DNA of 64,000 nt from PZPK01 sp965230795 (GCA_965230795.1 OZ246020.1:3472001-3536000); one strand, 5' to 3'; positions 9,151-18,046 are shown, counted from the stretch's first letter. A program made the numbers and translations. The notes: generated from the sequence alone by a model not told the origin.

Positions 9151-10059
9151 GTGTCCAGTGAACACAGCACACTTCATCCGGATAATGACGCCTTGTTCCG
9201 CCAGCTTTGCCAGCGACCGCGCGTTGCCTGGCCAACACTGGGACTGATGGTGCTCGCCTTTGCGCTGTTCGGAATAACGACTTACGCCTATCTTGAAAGC
9301 AGTATCGGACTCACAGCGGCCATCCTGCTCAATAGCATCGCCGCCTACATGGCCTTTACCGTTGGACATGATGCCTCTCACAACGCCCTGAGCACCCATC
9401 GTTCGTTCAATGACTGGTGCGGACGAATCAGCACCACCCTGCTGTCGCCGGTGCCCTTTTTCAAAATGTTTCGCTACATCCACATGCAGCACCACCGCTT
9501 CGCCAACGAAGAAGGCAAAGATCCGGATCTGTATTGCGGGCGTGGCTCGAAATGGACCCTGCCCCTGCGTTGGGCCACGCTCGACCTGCATTATTTTGTG
9601 CAATACCTGAAACCGTCACTGTTTCGTTCCCGACCCAAAAAAGAACAGCGTGAATTTGTCCTGGCCTGTGCGTGGGCGGTGGCTGTCGCGGGCCTCATGA
9701 TCGCAAGCGGATATGGCATGGAGTATCTTCTGCTGTTTGTGGTGCCCACTCGCATCGCCGTCGTGTTGCTGGCGTTTGCTTTCGACTTCCTGCCCCATTA
9801 TCCGCATCAGGCCAAGGCCAGTGACTCGCCTTATCAGGCCACCGTTAACCGCACCGGTCTGGAGTGGTTGCTCACCCCCTTACTGCTTTCCCAGAACTAT
9901 CATCTGGTACATCACCTGTATCCGACGGTACCGTTCTATCGCTATCTGAAAGTCTGGCGCGCGCGTGAGCAGTATCATCTGTCACAGCATCCGGCAATGG
10001 TCCGCGCCTTCGAACTGGGAAGTGAAACGGCAGCAAAGACGGCACCTGCCTCACTTTAG
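9151..10059 (+). CDS. Membrane fatty-acid desaturase
   Basis: 302 aa. GTG start at 9151 with TGGGAG 9 bases upstream. The three histidine boxes of di-iron membrane desaturases/hydroxylases are present: HDASH (near residue 72), HMQHH (near 111) and LVHHLYP (near 252). Hydrophobic segments lie at about 30-65 and 170-215. The spacing suits fatty-acid desaturases, though beta-carotene-hydroxylase-like enzymes share the boxes. It should introduce a double bond into an acyl chain at the cytoplasmic side of the membrane. The divergent AraC regulator suggests lipid-responsive control. Confidence 0.85.
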   Translation: MSSEHSTLHPDNDALFRQLCQRPRVAWPTLGLMVLAFALFGITTYAYLESSIGLTAAILLNSIAAYMAFTVGHDASHNALSTHRSFNDWCGRISTTLLSPVPFFKMFRYIHMQHHRFANEEGKDPDLYCGRGSKWTLPLRWATLDLHYFVQYLKPSLFRSRPKKEQREFVLACAWAVAVAGLMIASGYGMEYLLLFVVPTRIAVVLLAFAFDFLPHYPHQAKASDSPYQATVNRTGLEWLLTPLLLSQNYHLVHHLYPTVPFYRYLKVWRAREQYHLSQHPAMVRAFELGSETAAKTAPASL

Positions 10060-10082
10060 GCTTGGGCTTGCGCTTGAGCTTG
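10059..10082. repeat. Four hexamer repeats of NGCTTG
   Basis: Four adjacent 6-base units (GGCTTG, GGCTTG, CGCTTG, AGCTTG) begin at the desaturase stop codon. They share the GCTT core with the 7-base-period repeats elsewhere in the window, but the period is different. Confidence 0.6.
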
Positions 10083-10126
10083 AGAAGACGGCAGTCTTAC
10101 CGGATGAAATGATTCGCTTGAATCTA

Positions 10127-10708
10127 TTAAGCCTGGGCGACCGCCATGATCACAGGCATGGCGGTCTCGCCACTGTTTAGTGAAAAGGGTGTTGAGATCG
10201 TGCAGCCAGTAAAGCCAAGCTGATCATAGGCGGACTGAATCTGCTTCTTTGAAAAACCCTCGCCGGCCTCATCTTCCGCTTTCAACCAATCCCATTGCAC
10301 CAACAGGCCGTCGCGTTTCAACAAGCGCTTCAACAGGCCGAGGGTGGCGGCATAGTCATCGACAAAGGCCAGCGCCGATGAGGCCACGATCACATCAAAT
10401 TCAGGCCTTAACAATTCACTCCCAGAGATCAGATCTGCAGAGAGTTCCGAAGCCAGCGTGGCGACATTCGCCAACTGTTTCTGCTCCAGGGCGTCGATCA
10501 TTTTCGTGGAGGGATCAAGCGCCACAACCGTGCTGGCAAAGGGCGCTATTTTCTCGGTCAACAGACCGGTGCCACAACCAAAGTCCAGCACCCGTAGGCC
10601 CTTAAGATCGACAAGCTCCTGCAGTGTATGAAAGGCCTGCTTTGCGTAGACCTGCACAGCTTCATTGCCGTCCCAGCTCTCCGCCATATCATCCCAGGTG
10701 GTGGTCAT
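10127..10708 (-). CDS. SAM-dependent class I methyltransferase
   Basis: 193 aa from ATG 10708 (MTTTWDDMAESWDGNEAV), with GAAGGT upstream; the ORF extends 15 codons further without need. Motif I is LRVLDFGCGTGLLTEKIA (residues about 40-57), then VVALDPSTKMIDAL (acidic ribose contact) and VDDYAATLGLLKRLLKRDG in the usual order. It is a Methyltransf_11-type small-molecule methylase of unknown substrate. It converges with the desaturase gene and is probably independently transcribed. Confidence 0.85.
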   Translation of the reverse strand: MTTTWDDMAESWDGNEAVQVYAKQAFHTLQELVDLKGLRVLDFGCGTGLLTEKIAPFASTVVALDPSTKMIDALEQKQLANVATLASELSADLISGSELLRPEFDVIVASSALAFVDDYAATLGLLKRLLKRDGLLVQWDWLKAEDEAGEGFSKKQIQSAYDQLGFTGCTISTPFSLNSGETAMPVIMAVAQA

Positions 10709-10792
10709 TGTTGTACCTTCAAAGAGTAATCTGTCGCATATGAAAAAGTTCACCCGACCTCCACGTCAGTTGAGATCGGCAACACGCTCATT

Positions 10793-11317
10793 CTACCTCA
10801 TACCATCCATCTCGTTGTCCCTGGCAGTGAATTTTCGATTTGCATAGAGCGCATAGAACACTAGTGCGCCAACAACCCCGCTGCCAATACAGACCATATG
10901 CAAAGCCTCTACGGAGATCAGGCCGAGGAAAGGATTCGCTTGCACAAAGGGAGAAAAAGGCTCCAGATCAGCGTGCATGATGCTATCCAGAAACACATGG
11001 CTGTATGCGCCAATAAAAGCCGACAGAAACACCACCCACCAGGGTATATTCAGCATCCGCTTTGGATTCATGCCCAGCAGAAACAATCCCAGCTCAGAAA
11101 GGCTTTTACCGGTGACGGCTGAGAAAACAGCGAGCAGACTTGCACCAAGATAGGTATGACTGAAGCCGTGCAGGTGCCCCTCGCCGCTGATCAACACCAG
11201 CAAAGGCTGGATATCCATAATGATCTGGGTCCAGCCGAACACCATCAGACTGAAGCTACCACCCAGCACTGCTTTGAACGCAATACCCGGCCCCATGTGA
11301 AAGGGTGTGAAGGGCAT
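10793..11317 (-). CDS. Multi-pass membrane protein, possible metal-dependent hydrolase of the YdjM type
   Basis: 174 aa, four or five hydrophobic segments. It begins MPFTPFHMGPG, and has HGFSHTYLG near residue 50 and YSHVFLDSIMH near 105. Repeated His/Asp pairs in membrane segments like these resemble the inner-membrane putative hydrolases YdjM/DUF457, but the similarity is by eye only. No operon partner is obvious: the next gene on the same strand starts about 1.2 kb upstream and ends at 11363, 45 bases away. Confidence 0.55.
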   Translation of the reverse strand: MPFTPFHMGPGIAFKAVLGGSFSLMVFGWTQIIMDIQPLLVLISGEGHLHGFSHTYLGASLLAVFSAVTGKSLSELGLFLLGMNPKRMLNIPWWVVFLSAFIGAYSHVFLDSIMHADLEPFSPFVQANPFLGLISVEALHMVCIGSGVVGALVFYALYANRKFTARDNEMDGMR

Positions 11318-11362
11318 CAGAAATTCTCGTTCAAGGTTTTCAGAAACATCTTGAATCCGGCA

Positions 11363-12493
11363 CTAACTTCTTGCAAACACCACCGCGCCTATCAACCCAC
11401 CCACGACAAAAATACCCAGCAGGATATAGGACAGCGTCATCAACCAGTCGTAATGCGCACGCTGGTCCTGAAAAGTCTTGAAATGCGAAGCGATGGGCTC
11501 CGGGACCGGCAGGTTTTCAAGCTGCCTGCCAAAGGCGTTGAAGACATAGATCTTGCCGAGCAACAGATCACTGACCAATAAACGATCCCCTATCACCCGC
11601 ATATCAAAAGGTTCAGCGCCCTCTGGCAAAGAAAGCGTTTCCAGGTAGCTGCCCTGTTCATCCAGTCTGTGTAACTCGGCATTTTGCATACCGTTGCGGG
11701 CGTTGATCGCGTACCAGTGTCCCGCGAAGGGTATGGCATCAATAGTCCAGATAGCCCCCCGGTGATCGTCGCTGTTTTCAGGCCTCGCGCTTTGGCTACG
11801 GATGATTCGGTCCTTGCCGCTCGTATCCGTATCGAAATAGGCAACACGATGATGATTGGTATCGACCACGTATAAGGCATCGTCGATCCGCCGCACCCGT
11901 TTGGGAAACTTGAGCCCTCGCAAAGAAGCCTGAAATGCACCGTTCGTATCAAAGCGACGCACCACATGCCGAACCCCTTCGGTCAAAAATATCTGATCGC
12001 TTTGTGCATCCATCATCAGACGATAGCGCCAGGGTGCCGTCACATGGCCAAAGGCTTCACACTCACCCGTTTCCCGCTGACAGCGAATCAGAGGGCTGCG
12101 ATCAGCACTGCCTTCCGCCATTTTCTGTCGCTGTTTTTCTTCATAGGGATCGCGGTGACTGGCAAGCGTCATATAGCTGCGCATATCCCACTTGGCGCCG
12201 CCCGATCTCACCAGCAGATCATTGTTCGGAAAGAACGCTACATTGCCCATCAATTCTGAAATACCCAGCTGACTCAGATCATAGGACTCAAGCACCGTCC
12301 CCTGCTCCGACAGGGTCACCAGATATTGATCCGCCTGCAGAACCAGACGGCCTTCCGCATCTTCCAACAGATAAAACGATCCGACGCGGGACTTGGAATG
12401 CTCGCCCCCTGCCCAGAACCTCAGCCCTAGCGGAATCAGCAACAGTGCGATGATAGTAAACGCAACAAGCGGATGTATGTCCTTATTCATCAT
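11363..12493 (-). CDS. Membrane-anchored beta-propeller (NHL-like) protein
   Basis: About 376 aa, starting at 12493 or the next ATG at 12490; both overlap the stop of the preceding gene (12483), which implies translational coupling. An N-terminal hydrophobic segment (LVAFTIIALLLIPLGL) is followed by about 300 residues with propeller-like blades (RRIDDALYVVDTNHHRVAYF; FDMRVIGDRLLVSDLLLGKIYVF) and a C-terminal membrane segment (LSYILLGIFVVGGLIGAVVF). The propeller should lie outside the cytoplasm. Function unknown. Confidence 0.65.
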   Translation of the reverse strand: MMNKDIHPLVAFTIIALLLIPLGLRFWAGGEHSKSRVGSFYLLEDAEGRLVLQADQYLVTLSEQGTVLESYDLSQLGISELMGNVAFFPNNDLLVRSGGAKWDMRSYMTLASHRDPYEEKQRQKMAEGSADRSPLIRCQRETGECEAFGHVTAPWRYRLMMDAQSDQIFLTEGVRHVVRRFDTNGAFQASLRGLKFPKRVRRIDDALYVVDTNHHRVAYFDTDTSGKDRIIRSQSARPENSDDHRGAIWTIDAIPFAGHWYAINARNGMQNAELHRLDEQGSYLETLSLPEGAEPFDMRVIGDRLLVSDLLLGKIYVFNAFGRQLENLPVPEPIASHFKTFQDQRAHYDWLMTLSYILLGIFVVGGLIGAVVFARS

Positions 12494-13283
12494 TCGATCC
12501 AGCCGAGCCCTGACGAGGATCAAACATATTGCGATAGGCCACTCCCAGCGCGATCAGACTCATGGGGATGGTCCAGATCAGCCCTAAACCCAGGGGGATC
12601 GCGCCGATCATATTGATGACGACCAGCGCAATCATCAAAGCAAAGAAGCGAAACCACTTGCGGGTAATCGTCTTGCGAGAGGTTTCCATGGCACGCCATG
12701 GAGACATCTGCCTGTCTACCAGCAGAGGCAGACTCATATAGTAAGCAAAGGCCAGATAAATACCCGGAATAATCAGCAGGATCAAACCCAGAATGATGGC
12801 AAGATTGACTAACAAATAGGTGATACTGATCACGGCGGTAAACGCATAGGCATTCAGAATATCGAGCGCCCGCAGTCTGTTGTTCCGAGCCCGGTCCAGG
12901 CCCAGAATCACCAGCCCCACAGCGGGCGGTAGCGTCAGCAATACGAGCAGCAGCGACTCCAAAACACCGCCACCAAACATGGTAATCACGATCTGCGGCA
13001 TGCCGATCAGTTCTTCGGGAACGCCATCGCGGAGTTCAAGCATTTCGAATACTGACCCCATCAACAAGGCGACTGCCAGATACAACACCATGTAAATCAT
13101 CATGGCCAGATGTACTTTCCATTTGGCTCCGGCAGTCAGGCGCCAGGATTCGCCAAGTATCGCACCAATGGAAAAGTCATAGTTGCCGCGCAGCGCTTCT
13201 TCGATTGCCTGCTCGGCGGAAGTGTCTTGTCCAGAAGAAGGAGAAGGAGATTCAGATCCGGAAGTCGGATAAGAGTCGTTCAT
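12483..13283 (-). CDS. Six-helix integral membrane protein, unknown
   Basis: 266 aa from ATG 13283 (MNDSYPTSG), with AAGGAT 8 bases upstream; the longer frame to 13355 lacks support. A Ser/Pro-rich cytoplasmic tail is followed by a conserved-looking FSIGAILGESWRLTAGAKWKV segment and several long hydrophobic helices, ending with an amphipathic MSPWRAMETSRKTI loop. The layout resembles DUF975 or glycerophosphodiesterase-type membrane domains. It forms a two-gene operon with the propeller protein. Confidence 0.6.
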   Translation of the reverse strand: MNDSYPTSGSESPSPSSGQDTSAEQAIEEALRGNYDFSIGAILGESWRLTAGAKWKVHLAMMIYMVLYLAVALLMGSVFEMLELRDGVPEELIGMPQIVITMFGGGVLESLLLVLLTLPPAVGLVILGLDRARNNRLRALDILNAYAFTAVISITYLLVNLAIILGLILLIIPGIYLAFAYYMSLPLLVDRQMSPWRAMETSRKTITRKWFRFFALMIALVVINMIGAIPLGLGLIWTIPMSLIALGVAYRNMFDPRQGSAGSNDE

Positions 13284-13514
13284 AACGTCAATCCTTGTTA
13301 ATGAGTGATAATCCCTGGCGGCAGTGTTAGCGCCGCTTCTTTTCAGCATAGCCAAGATTGCGTGCGGCGCATTTCACATCACCGAACTTTTCGCCCAAAT
13401 GGGGGATAGCCGACAGAATCTCCCCTTCCTAAGATGTGCGACCCATAAGGATAACAAAACCGTTTAACGGACTTCCCTCGACCATTCAGATTCGCAGCAA
13501 GCGAACGGGCGACA

Positions 13515-14675
13515 ATGAAAACCACATCCACTCAACGCATGCTTATGGCCAGCGCTGTTTTGCTATTAGGTGCCGGCACACTTTGGTTTCACGATGGTAC
13601 TGACGAGGCCGCGAACCAAAGTGCCCAGAACGAACAGACTGCGCCAGCGACCGAGGCCAGCATCAAAGCATCCACTAAACCGGCTTCTGAAGACAAGGCC
13701 AGCGCATTTCCGTCGATCCAGACCACACCCGAAGCGGTAGCCGCTGCGGAGCCGGAGACGGTATACGAAGACAATCCCTTTTCCAGCCAGGAAGCCAAGG
13801 CCCGACTAATTCAGATCGCCGACAGCTATCGCGAACAGATCCAGTACCCGCGTCATTCCCGTCCTATTCATTCTGAAGCCGCTTATGCCAAGTACGTGCC
13901 CAACCAGAGTATGCCGGCGGGACGCCCCCTGAACGCCGATGGCCCGGATGGCCCGGCGATTTCCGTCAAGACCGACAAGCACCAGTACTTTGCCGGTGAC
14001 GATATCGCCGTCACCACGCAGCTCAGCGGAGCCAGATCCTCCTCTGTCTCGGTACAACTGATTATGAACGGACAGGAGATTCAGACAAGCGACACCCAGG
14101 CTGCCGTCGCCGATACCCCACAGAATTTCAGATTGGATATTCCAGTGTCCATGCACATCAATGGCCCTACCGAGGCCCGTGTGAGTGCCCGCTTTTCCAT
14201 CGATGGCGCGCCACGGGAAATCGGCACCCCCGTGCTGATTTCACCGAGTATCGCAACGGTCAGCCACACCGGCGACGCCTATGTGGACGGCGAGTACCTG
14301 AAAATTCCGGTATACGTGGACAGTCGCAAGCCCGGCTATCATCAGCTATCCGCCAACCTGATTTCGGCAGATGCCCAGCAACCTTTGGTGCATTTGAGCG
14401 AACAACACGAGCTGCAAACCAATCAGGGCATCATTACCCTGCGCGCGCACATCGCGGCACTAAAGGCCATGGGAGATGAGGGCCCCTATCTCCTCTCGGA
14501 TCTGCGTTTTGTGCGCATGCCTTCGCCCCCTGAATTTACCACCGAATATGGACGCTCCGCCCAGGACATCTTCGAGGTCGCCGGCTTTCCCTTCAGCGAC
14601 TACGACGATGTGGACTACGTGGATGAAGCCGCTCAGGAACGCTTGCAGTTTCTGAGTCAACTGGGAGGACAGTGA
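13515..14675 (+). CDS. Secreted or inner-membrane-anchored protein of unknown function beside the lipase-like gene
   Basis: 386 aa, ATG at 13515. An N-terminal hydrophobic segment (LMASAVLLLGAGTLWF) is followed by an Ala/Thr/Glu-rich linker to about residue 85. Then come LIQIADSYREQIQYPRHSRP and a region rich in beta-strand patterns (YFAGDDIAVTTQL; TGDAYVDGEYLKIPVYV) suggesting two Ig-like domains. It lies 105 bases upstream of the secreted lipase-like hydrolase on the same strand. N-terminally anchored partner proteins next to lipases recall lipase foldases, but the sequence lacks the foldase signature as far as I can see. Function unknown. Confidence 0.6.
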   Translation: MKTTSTQRMLMASAVLLLGAGTLWFHDGTDEAANQSAQNEQTAPATEASIKASTKPASEDKASAFPSIQTTPEAVAAAEPETVYEDNPFSSQEAKARLIQIADSYREQIQYPRHSRPIHSEAAYAKYVPNQSMPAGRPLNADGPDGPAISVKTDKHQYFAGDDIAVTTQLSGARSSSVSVQLIMNGQEIQTSDTQAAVADTPQNFRLDIPVSMHINGPTEARVSARFSIDGAPREIGTPVLISPSIATVSHTGDAYVDGEYLKIPVYVDSRKPGYHQLSANLISADAQQPLVHLSEQHELQTNQGIITLRAHIAALKAMGDEGPYLLSDLRFVRMPSPPEFTTEYGRSAQDIFEVAGFPFSDYDDVDYVDEAAQERLQFLSQLGGQ

Positions 14676-14780
14676 TCTAGCCCTCCGCGCATCGCCGGTA
14701 AGGGATGAACGGAGATCACATCAAACCGAGACAAGTTCGCAGTCTGTACTCAACAACAAAGATAAAAATGGAGACATTAC

Positions 14781-15872
14781 ATGAAACTGTTCCGATATCT
14801 GGCCTGTGCCAGTTTGCTACTCACTTCGCTGGCGGGCCATGCCCAGCTCGCGGGCAAAAACGTCATCCTGATTCAGGGCTTCTTGCCCCAGCATATTATC
14901 TTCAACCCCAGTGACGAGGGTCAGGCTGACGGCATCAACTACTGGTCCGGCTTCGATTCCGCGCTGAAAAACCCGGCGACCAGCAAAACGCTGTACTGGC
15001 CTTCCCACTACCGCATTCAGGGTAGCAACGGCATCGCCGCACTGATCGCCGAACAATTGACGCCCATGCTGTCCTCAGGCCATTGCGACAACGGTTGTGT
15101 CATCATCACCCACTCCACCGGTGATCTGGTGATGCGTTACGTCATCGAAAACAAATACTCGCTACTGGGCAGCCAGCTGGCCAACCGCTTCAACGTAACG
15201 GCGGTGATCGACATGGCCGGTGCCGGTGGTGGTACGGAACTCGCCAACCTCGGTGTTGACGTGGTCAATGGTATCAATGTCGGTGGCGATGTCCTCGAAG
15301 CACTGCTGGAATGGGCTGGCTTTGATTTCGAATTCGGTATGAATCCCGGTGTGATGGTTGACCTGCAACCCTCTGTGGCGCGCAACACAGCAGTTAACAA
15401 CATCCCTTCCATTCCGCGTCTGCGTATCGCATCTACGGGAGACGAGCTCTACGGCTTCGTGACCCATCCGTTCATCAAGGGTAAGGATGACAGCGTCGTT
15501 CCGCTGCACAGTGCCTGCGGCGCATCCTACAACGGCAGCTTCGATTCCTGTACGCGCGATCTGCGCATGGACGGTCGCGTCAAATACATGAGTGCCGCGC
15601 CCTATTCCAGCCAGCTCTATGACTTCCACTTCCCGCTGATCCTGAGTGAGAAAATGGCCCACAACGAAATGCAGGCCAACAAGAAAGGTCGCGAGATGAC
15701 CTTCGCCCTGAGTGGCGCCAACAACTACAACGGCAGCAGCGCCAAAACCATCGACGTCGACGTGGAGTACCACGAGTTTTACGCCTGGTGGGACTGGTTC
15801 AACAAGTACCGTCTGATCACCAATGCAGACAACAAAACCATGGGCCGCGTCATTCTCGACTCCTTCGAGTAA
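14781..15872 (+). CDS. Secreted alpha/beta-hydrolase, triacylglycerol-lipase-like
   Basis: 363 aa with a signal peptide (KLFRYLACASLLLTSLAGHA). The strand after it, KNVILIQGF, fits the oxyanion strand of lipases. The nucleophile elbow reads THSTGD, with the Ser at about residue 112; the usual Gly before the His is Thr, a departure from GHSxGG. A KGKDDSVVPL segment probably carries the catalytic Asp region. Cys pairs (about 102 and 106; later SACGA and DSCTRD) suggest disulfides, fitting secretion. Substrate class is inferred as esters or lipids. It probably shares an operon with the gene at 13515. Confidence 0.7.
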   Translation: MKLFRYLACASLLLTSLAGHAQLAGKNVILIQGFLPQHIIFNPSDEGQADGINYWSGFDSALKNPATSKTLYWPSHYRIQGSNGIAALIAEQLTPMLSSGHCDNGCVIITHSTGDLVMRYVIENKYSLLGSQLANRFNVTAVIDMAGAGGGTELANLGVDVVNGINVGGDVLEALLEWAGFDFEFGMNPGVMVDLQPSVARNTAVNNIPSIPRLRIASTGDELYGFVTHPFIKGKDDSVVPLHSACGASYNGSFDSCTRDLRMDGRVKYMSAAPYSSQLYDFHFPLILSEKMAHNEMQANKKGREMTFALSGANNYNGSSAKTIDVDVEYHEFYAWWDWFNKYRLITNADNKTMGRVILDSFE

Positions 15873-15883
15873 GCGCACGGATT

Positions 15884-15916
15884 CTGAACGCACTCGGCCA
15901 ATCCGGGTGCGTTCAG
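15884..15916 (+). terminator. Strong hairpin terminator after the lipase-like gene
   Basis: CTGAACGCAC (15884-15893) pairs exactly with 15907-15916, and the stem extends through a T-G wobble and CGG/CCG to a CCAAT loop, about 14 pairs in all. It starts 12 bases after the stop at 15872. A pyrimidine-rich tail follows. I see no gene in the remaining bases up to 16197. Confidence 0.65.
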
Positions 15917-16197
15917 GCTTCCTTCCGGACTTAACAGGCCTTGCTCAACCGGCTTTAGCCCTGCTTTAACCGATCCCCACACCTGTCACAAAGCCGCCAT
16001 TCTGCCCCGCAAACAGGCCAGCAATTCCACGATTTTTCGACACACGACAAGAGACTGTGTTAGCGTGCCGCATCACGCAATGGAGCTGTATGCATGCCCG
16101 GGCTTCAGTTCGACATCGCTTTCCCGTCAGCGACTGTGGCCTGTGCTGTCACTCATAAACGACCACACGCTGGTCACTAAAAACAGAGGGCACCCCC

Positions 16198-17298
16198 ATG
16201 AGACGACCCGTTCGTATTGCCATCACCGGCGCCGCCGGCAGCATTGCCAACAACCTCCTTTTCAAAATTGCTTCCGGCGAAATGATGGGATTGGATCAAC
16301 CCGTTATCCTGCAACTGATTGAAATGCCCCAGGCCATGGAAGCCCTGCGCGGCACCGCCATGGAGCTGGAAGACTGCGCCTATCCCCTGTTGCACAGTAT
16401 TCACGTTCACGACAATGTCGAGGATGGCTTTCGTAACGCCCACTATGCCTTGCTGATCGGTGCAAGACCACGTGGTCCGGGCATGGAACGCAAGGATCTG
16501 CTGACCTCCAACGCGGAGATTTTCAGCCGCCAGGGCCAGGCCCTGAATCGCCATGCCAACAGTGATGTGAAAGTCCTTGTGGTCGGCAACCCGGCCAATA
16601 CCAATGCCCTGATCGCCAGCCGTAACGCGCCCGATCTCAGCCCTTCCCAGTTCACCGCCCTGACGCGGCTGGATCACAACCGCAGCAAAGGCATTCTCGC
16701 CAATCACACCGGCGTCAACCCAAAGGATATTAACCGGATCATTATCTGGGGGAACCACTCCGCCACCCAGTATCCGGACCTGCACCACACAACCCTGCTC
16801 AACCTGCCCGCCATGGATCAGATTGACCAGCAGTGGTATCGGGAAACCTTTATTCCCAAGGTGCAGCAACGCGGGGGAGAAATCATCAAGGCGCGTGGCC
16901 ATTCGTCCGCCGCATCGGCTGCGCAAGCCATCGTTGATCACATGCGCGACTGGACCCTCGGTACAGCACCGGGACAGATCGTTAGCATGGGAATCGTCAG
17001 CGACGGCAGTTACGGCATCGCCAAGGGCATTATTTATTCCTTCCCTGTGCGCTGTGATTATGGCCGCTATCAGATTGTGCAGGGGCTGGAGATCAATGAC
17101 TTTTCAAGGGAACGCATGCGCCTGAGCGAACAGGAATTGTTTGAAGAAAAAGCCGCGGTGGAACACCTGCTCCCTCCCGAGACCGAAGCCTCTCACCAGA
17201 ATCTTTCCATCTGCCTGCGTTCGGGGGTGACACTCTATGCCGACGGTCAGGGACCGGAAGATGCCAGTCAGGTACTCACCACCAATCGGGTGATTTAA
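16198..17298 (+). CDS. mdh: NAD-dependent malate dehydrogenase
   Basis: 366 aa. It has a Rossmann start (RIAITGAAGSIANNLL), the substrate-loop Arg region GARPRGPGM at 88-96, catalytic TRLDHNRS at 156-163, and IWGNHSATQYPD with the catalytic His near 187. This is the cytosolic-type MDH family found in many Gram-negatives, oxidising malate to oxaloacetate in the TCA cycle. Usual length is near 327; here about 40 extra residues extend the C-terminus (from roughly EKAAVEHLLPP). The ATG at 16198 follows an AGAGGG. It is the last core gene before the integron. Confidence 0.93.
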   Translation: MRRPVRIAITGAAGSIANNLLFKIASGEMMGLDQPVILQLIEMPQAMEALRGTAMELEDCAYPLLHSIHVHDNVEDGFRNAHYALLIGARPRGPGMERKDLLTSNAEIFSRQGQALNRHANSDVKVLVVGNPANTNALIASRNAPDLSPSQFTALTRLDHNRSKGILANHTGVNPKDINRIIIWGNHSATQYPDLHHTTLLNLPAMDQIDQQWYRETFIPKVQQRGGEIIKARGHSSAASAAQAIVDHMRDWTLGTAPGQIVSMGIVSDGSYGIAKGIIYSFPVRCDYGRYQIVQGLEINDFSRERMRLSEQELFEEKAAVEHLLPPETEASHQNLSICLRSGVTLYADGQGPEDASQVLTTNRVI

Positions 17299-17314
17299 AG
17301 GGAAGGATCTTTCT

Positions 17315-17332
17315 TCGCCCAGGGATGGGCGA
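17315..17332 (+). terminator. Short hairpin after mdh
   Basis: TCGCCC (17315-17320) and GGGCGA (17327-17332) form a 6-pair stem with a 6-base loop, 17 bases past the mdh stop. There is no T-run, so it is at best a weak terminator. Confidence 0.3.
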
Positions 17333-17417
17333 TAGGTATTGGCATAGCATGTGACGCCTGCACATTAGGATCAATTCTAACTATAGAAAGTGTCCACTGT
17401 TTTTGGGTATCCCTGAA

Positions 17418-17474
17418 ACCTAACGTTTTTTTAAAACCGGCCGAGCGCAGCGAGGTCCAGCTAACTTGTTGGCG
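17418..17474. other. Possible degenerate attC (cassette recombination site)
   Basis: ACCTAAC (fits RYYYAAC) at 17418 is followed by a CCGAGCGCAGCGAGG core and by TAACTTGTTGGCG ending at 17474. The AGCGCAGCG core is shared with the clear attC at 19931-20000 in the same orientation. The 3' box departs from GTTRRRY and the arms pair poorly, so this is a remnant at most. It lies directly upstream of yefM-yoeB. Confidence 0.3.
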
Positions 17475-17478
17475 ATGG

Positions 17479-17532
17479 TTGATAAACTGGTTCTGCAGAC
17501 CTATACTATGTACATATTTATGTACATGTACA
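17479..17532 (+). promoter_or_regulatory. yefM-yoeB promoter with three TGTACA operator cores
   Basis: TTGATA (17479-17484) and TATACT (17502-17507) are separated by 17 bases, a near-consensus sigma-70 promoter. TGTACA occurs at 17509-17514, 17521-17526 and 17527-17532, just downstream of the -10. YefM-YoeB operators are known to carry paired palindromes with a TGTACA core; here two cores are 12 bases apart. This fits autoregulation by the antitoxin-toxin complex. Confidence 0.8.
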
Positions 17533-17543
17533 GGAGATGTTTT

Positions 17544-17795
17544 ATGGAGAGCATAAGCTATACGGCTGCCAGAAGTAACCTTGCCAAAACAATGGAGCAA
17601 GTTTGCGATGACCACGCACCAATTGCAATTACCCGTAAGGGAGAAGGTGCTGTAGTTATGATTTCTATGGATGACTACCAAGCGCTTGAAGAAACAGCCT
17701 ATTTATTGCGAAGCCCCAAAAACACTAAACGGCTGATTGAATCTATTGCTGAACTTGAAGCAGGAAAGGGTCAAGAAAAGGAATTGATTGAGTGA
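17544..17795 (+). CDS. yefM: YefM-family antitoxin
   Basis: 83 aa, ATG 17544 with AGGAGA 6 bases upstream; the longer frame from 17466 would run through the operator and is rejected. MESISYTAARSNLAKTME is the Phd/YefM DNA-binding start and VVMISMDDYQALEETAYLL the conserved centre; the charged tail binds toxin. It neutralises YoeB and represses the operon through the TGTACA sites. The frame overlaps yoeB by 4 bases (GTGA). Confidence 0.93.
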   Translation: MESISYTAARSNLAKTMEQVCDDHAPIAITRKGEGAVVMISMDDYQALEETAYLLRSPKNTKRLIESIAELEAGKGQEKELIE

Positions 17796-18046
17796 AGTTA
17801 GTTTTTGCAGAAAAGGCATGGGAAGATTACCTATACTGGCAGAAAACAGATAAGAAAATAACGAAGCGAATTAACACGCTTATTAAGGAAATTATGCGAG
17901 ACCCTTTTGAAGGTGTTGGTAAACCGGAGCCGCTGAAACATGCTCTTTCTGGTTACTGGTCTAGACGCATCAATGATGAGCACAGAATTGTTTACAAAGT
18001 TAATGATGACGCCCTTCTTATCGCTCAGTTACGTTACCACTACTAG
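17792..18046 (+). CDS. yoeB: YoeB-family ribosome-dependent mRNA interferase toxin
   Basis: 84 aa, GTG start at 17792 overlapping the yefM stop. It has the full-length RelE-fold YoeB pattern, including FAEKAWEDYLYWQKTDKK, E46, R65 in DEHRIVYKV and the C-terminal RYHY with His83 and Tyr84, the expected catalytic residues. It should cleave mRNA in the ribosomal A site when YefM is degraded. It looks intact, so it may stabilise the array. Confidence 0.94.
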   Translation: MKLVFAEKAWEDYLYWQKTDKKITKRINTLIKEIMRDPFEGVGKPEPLKHALSGYWSRRINDEHRIVYKVNDDALLIAQLRYHY

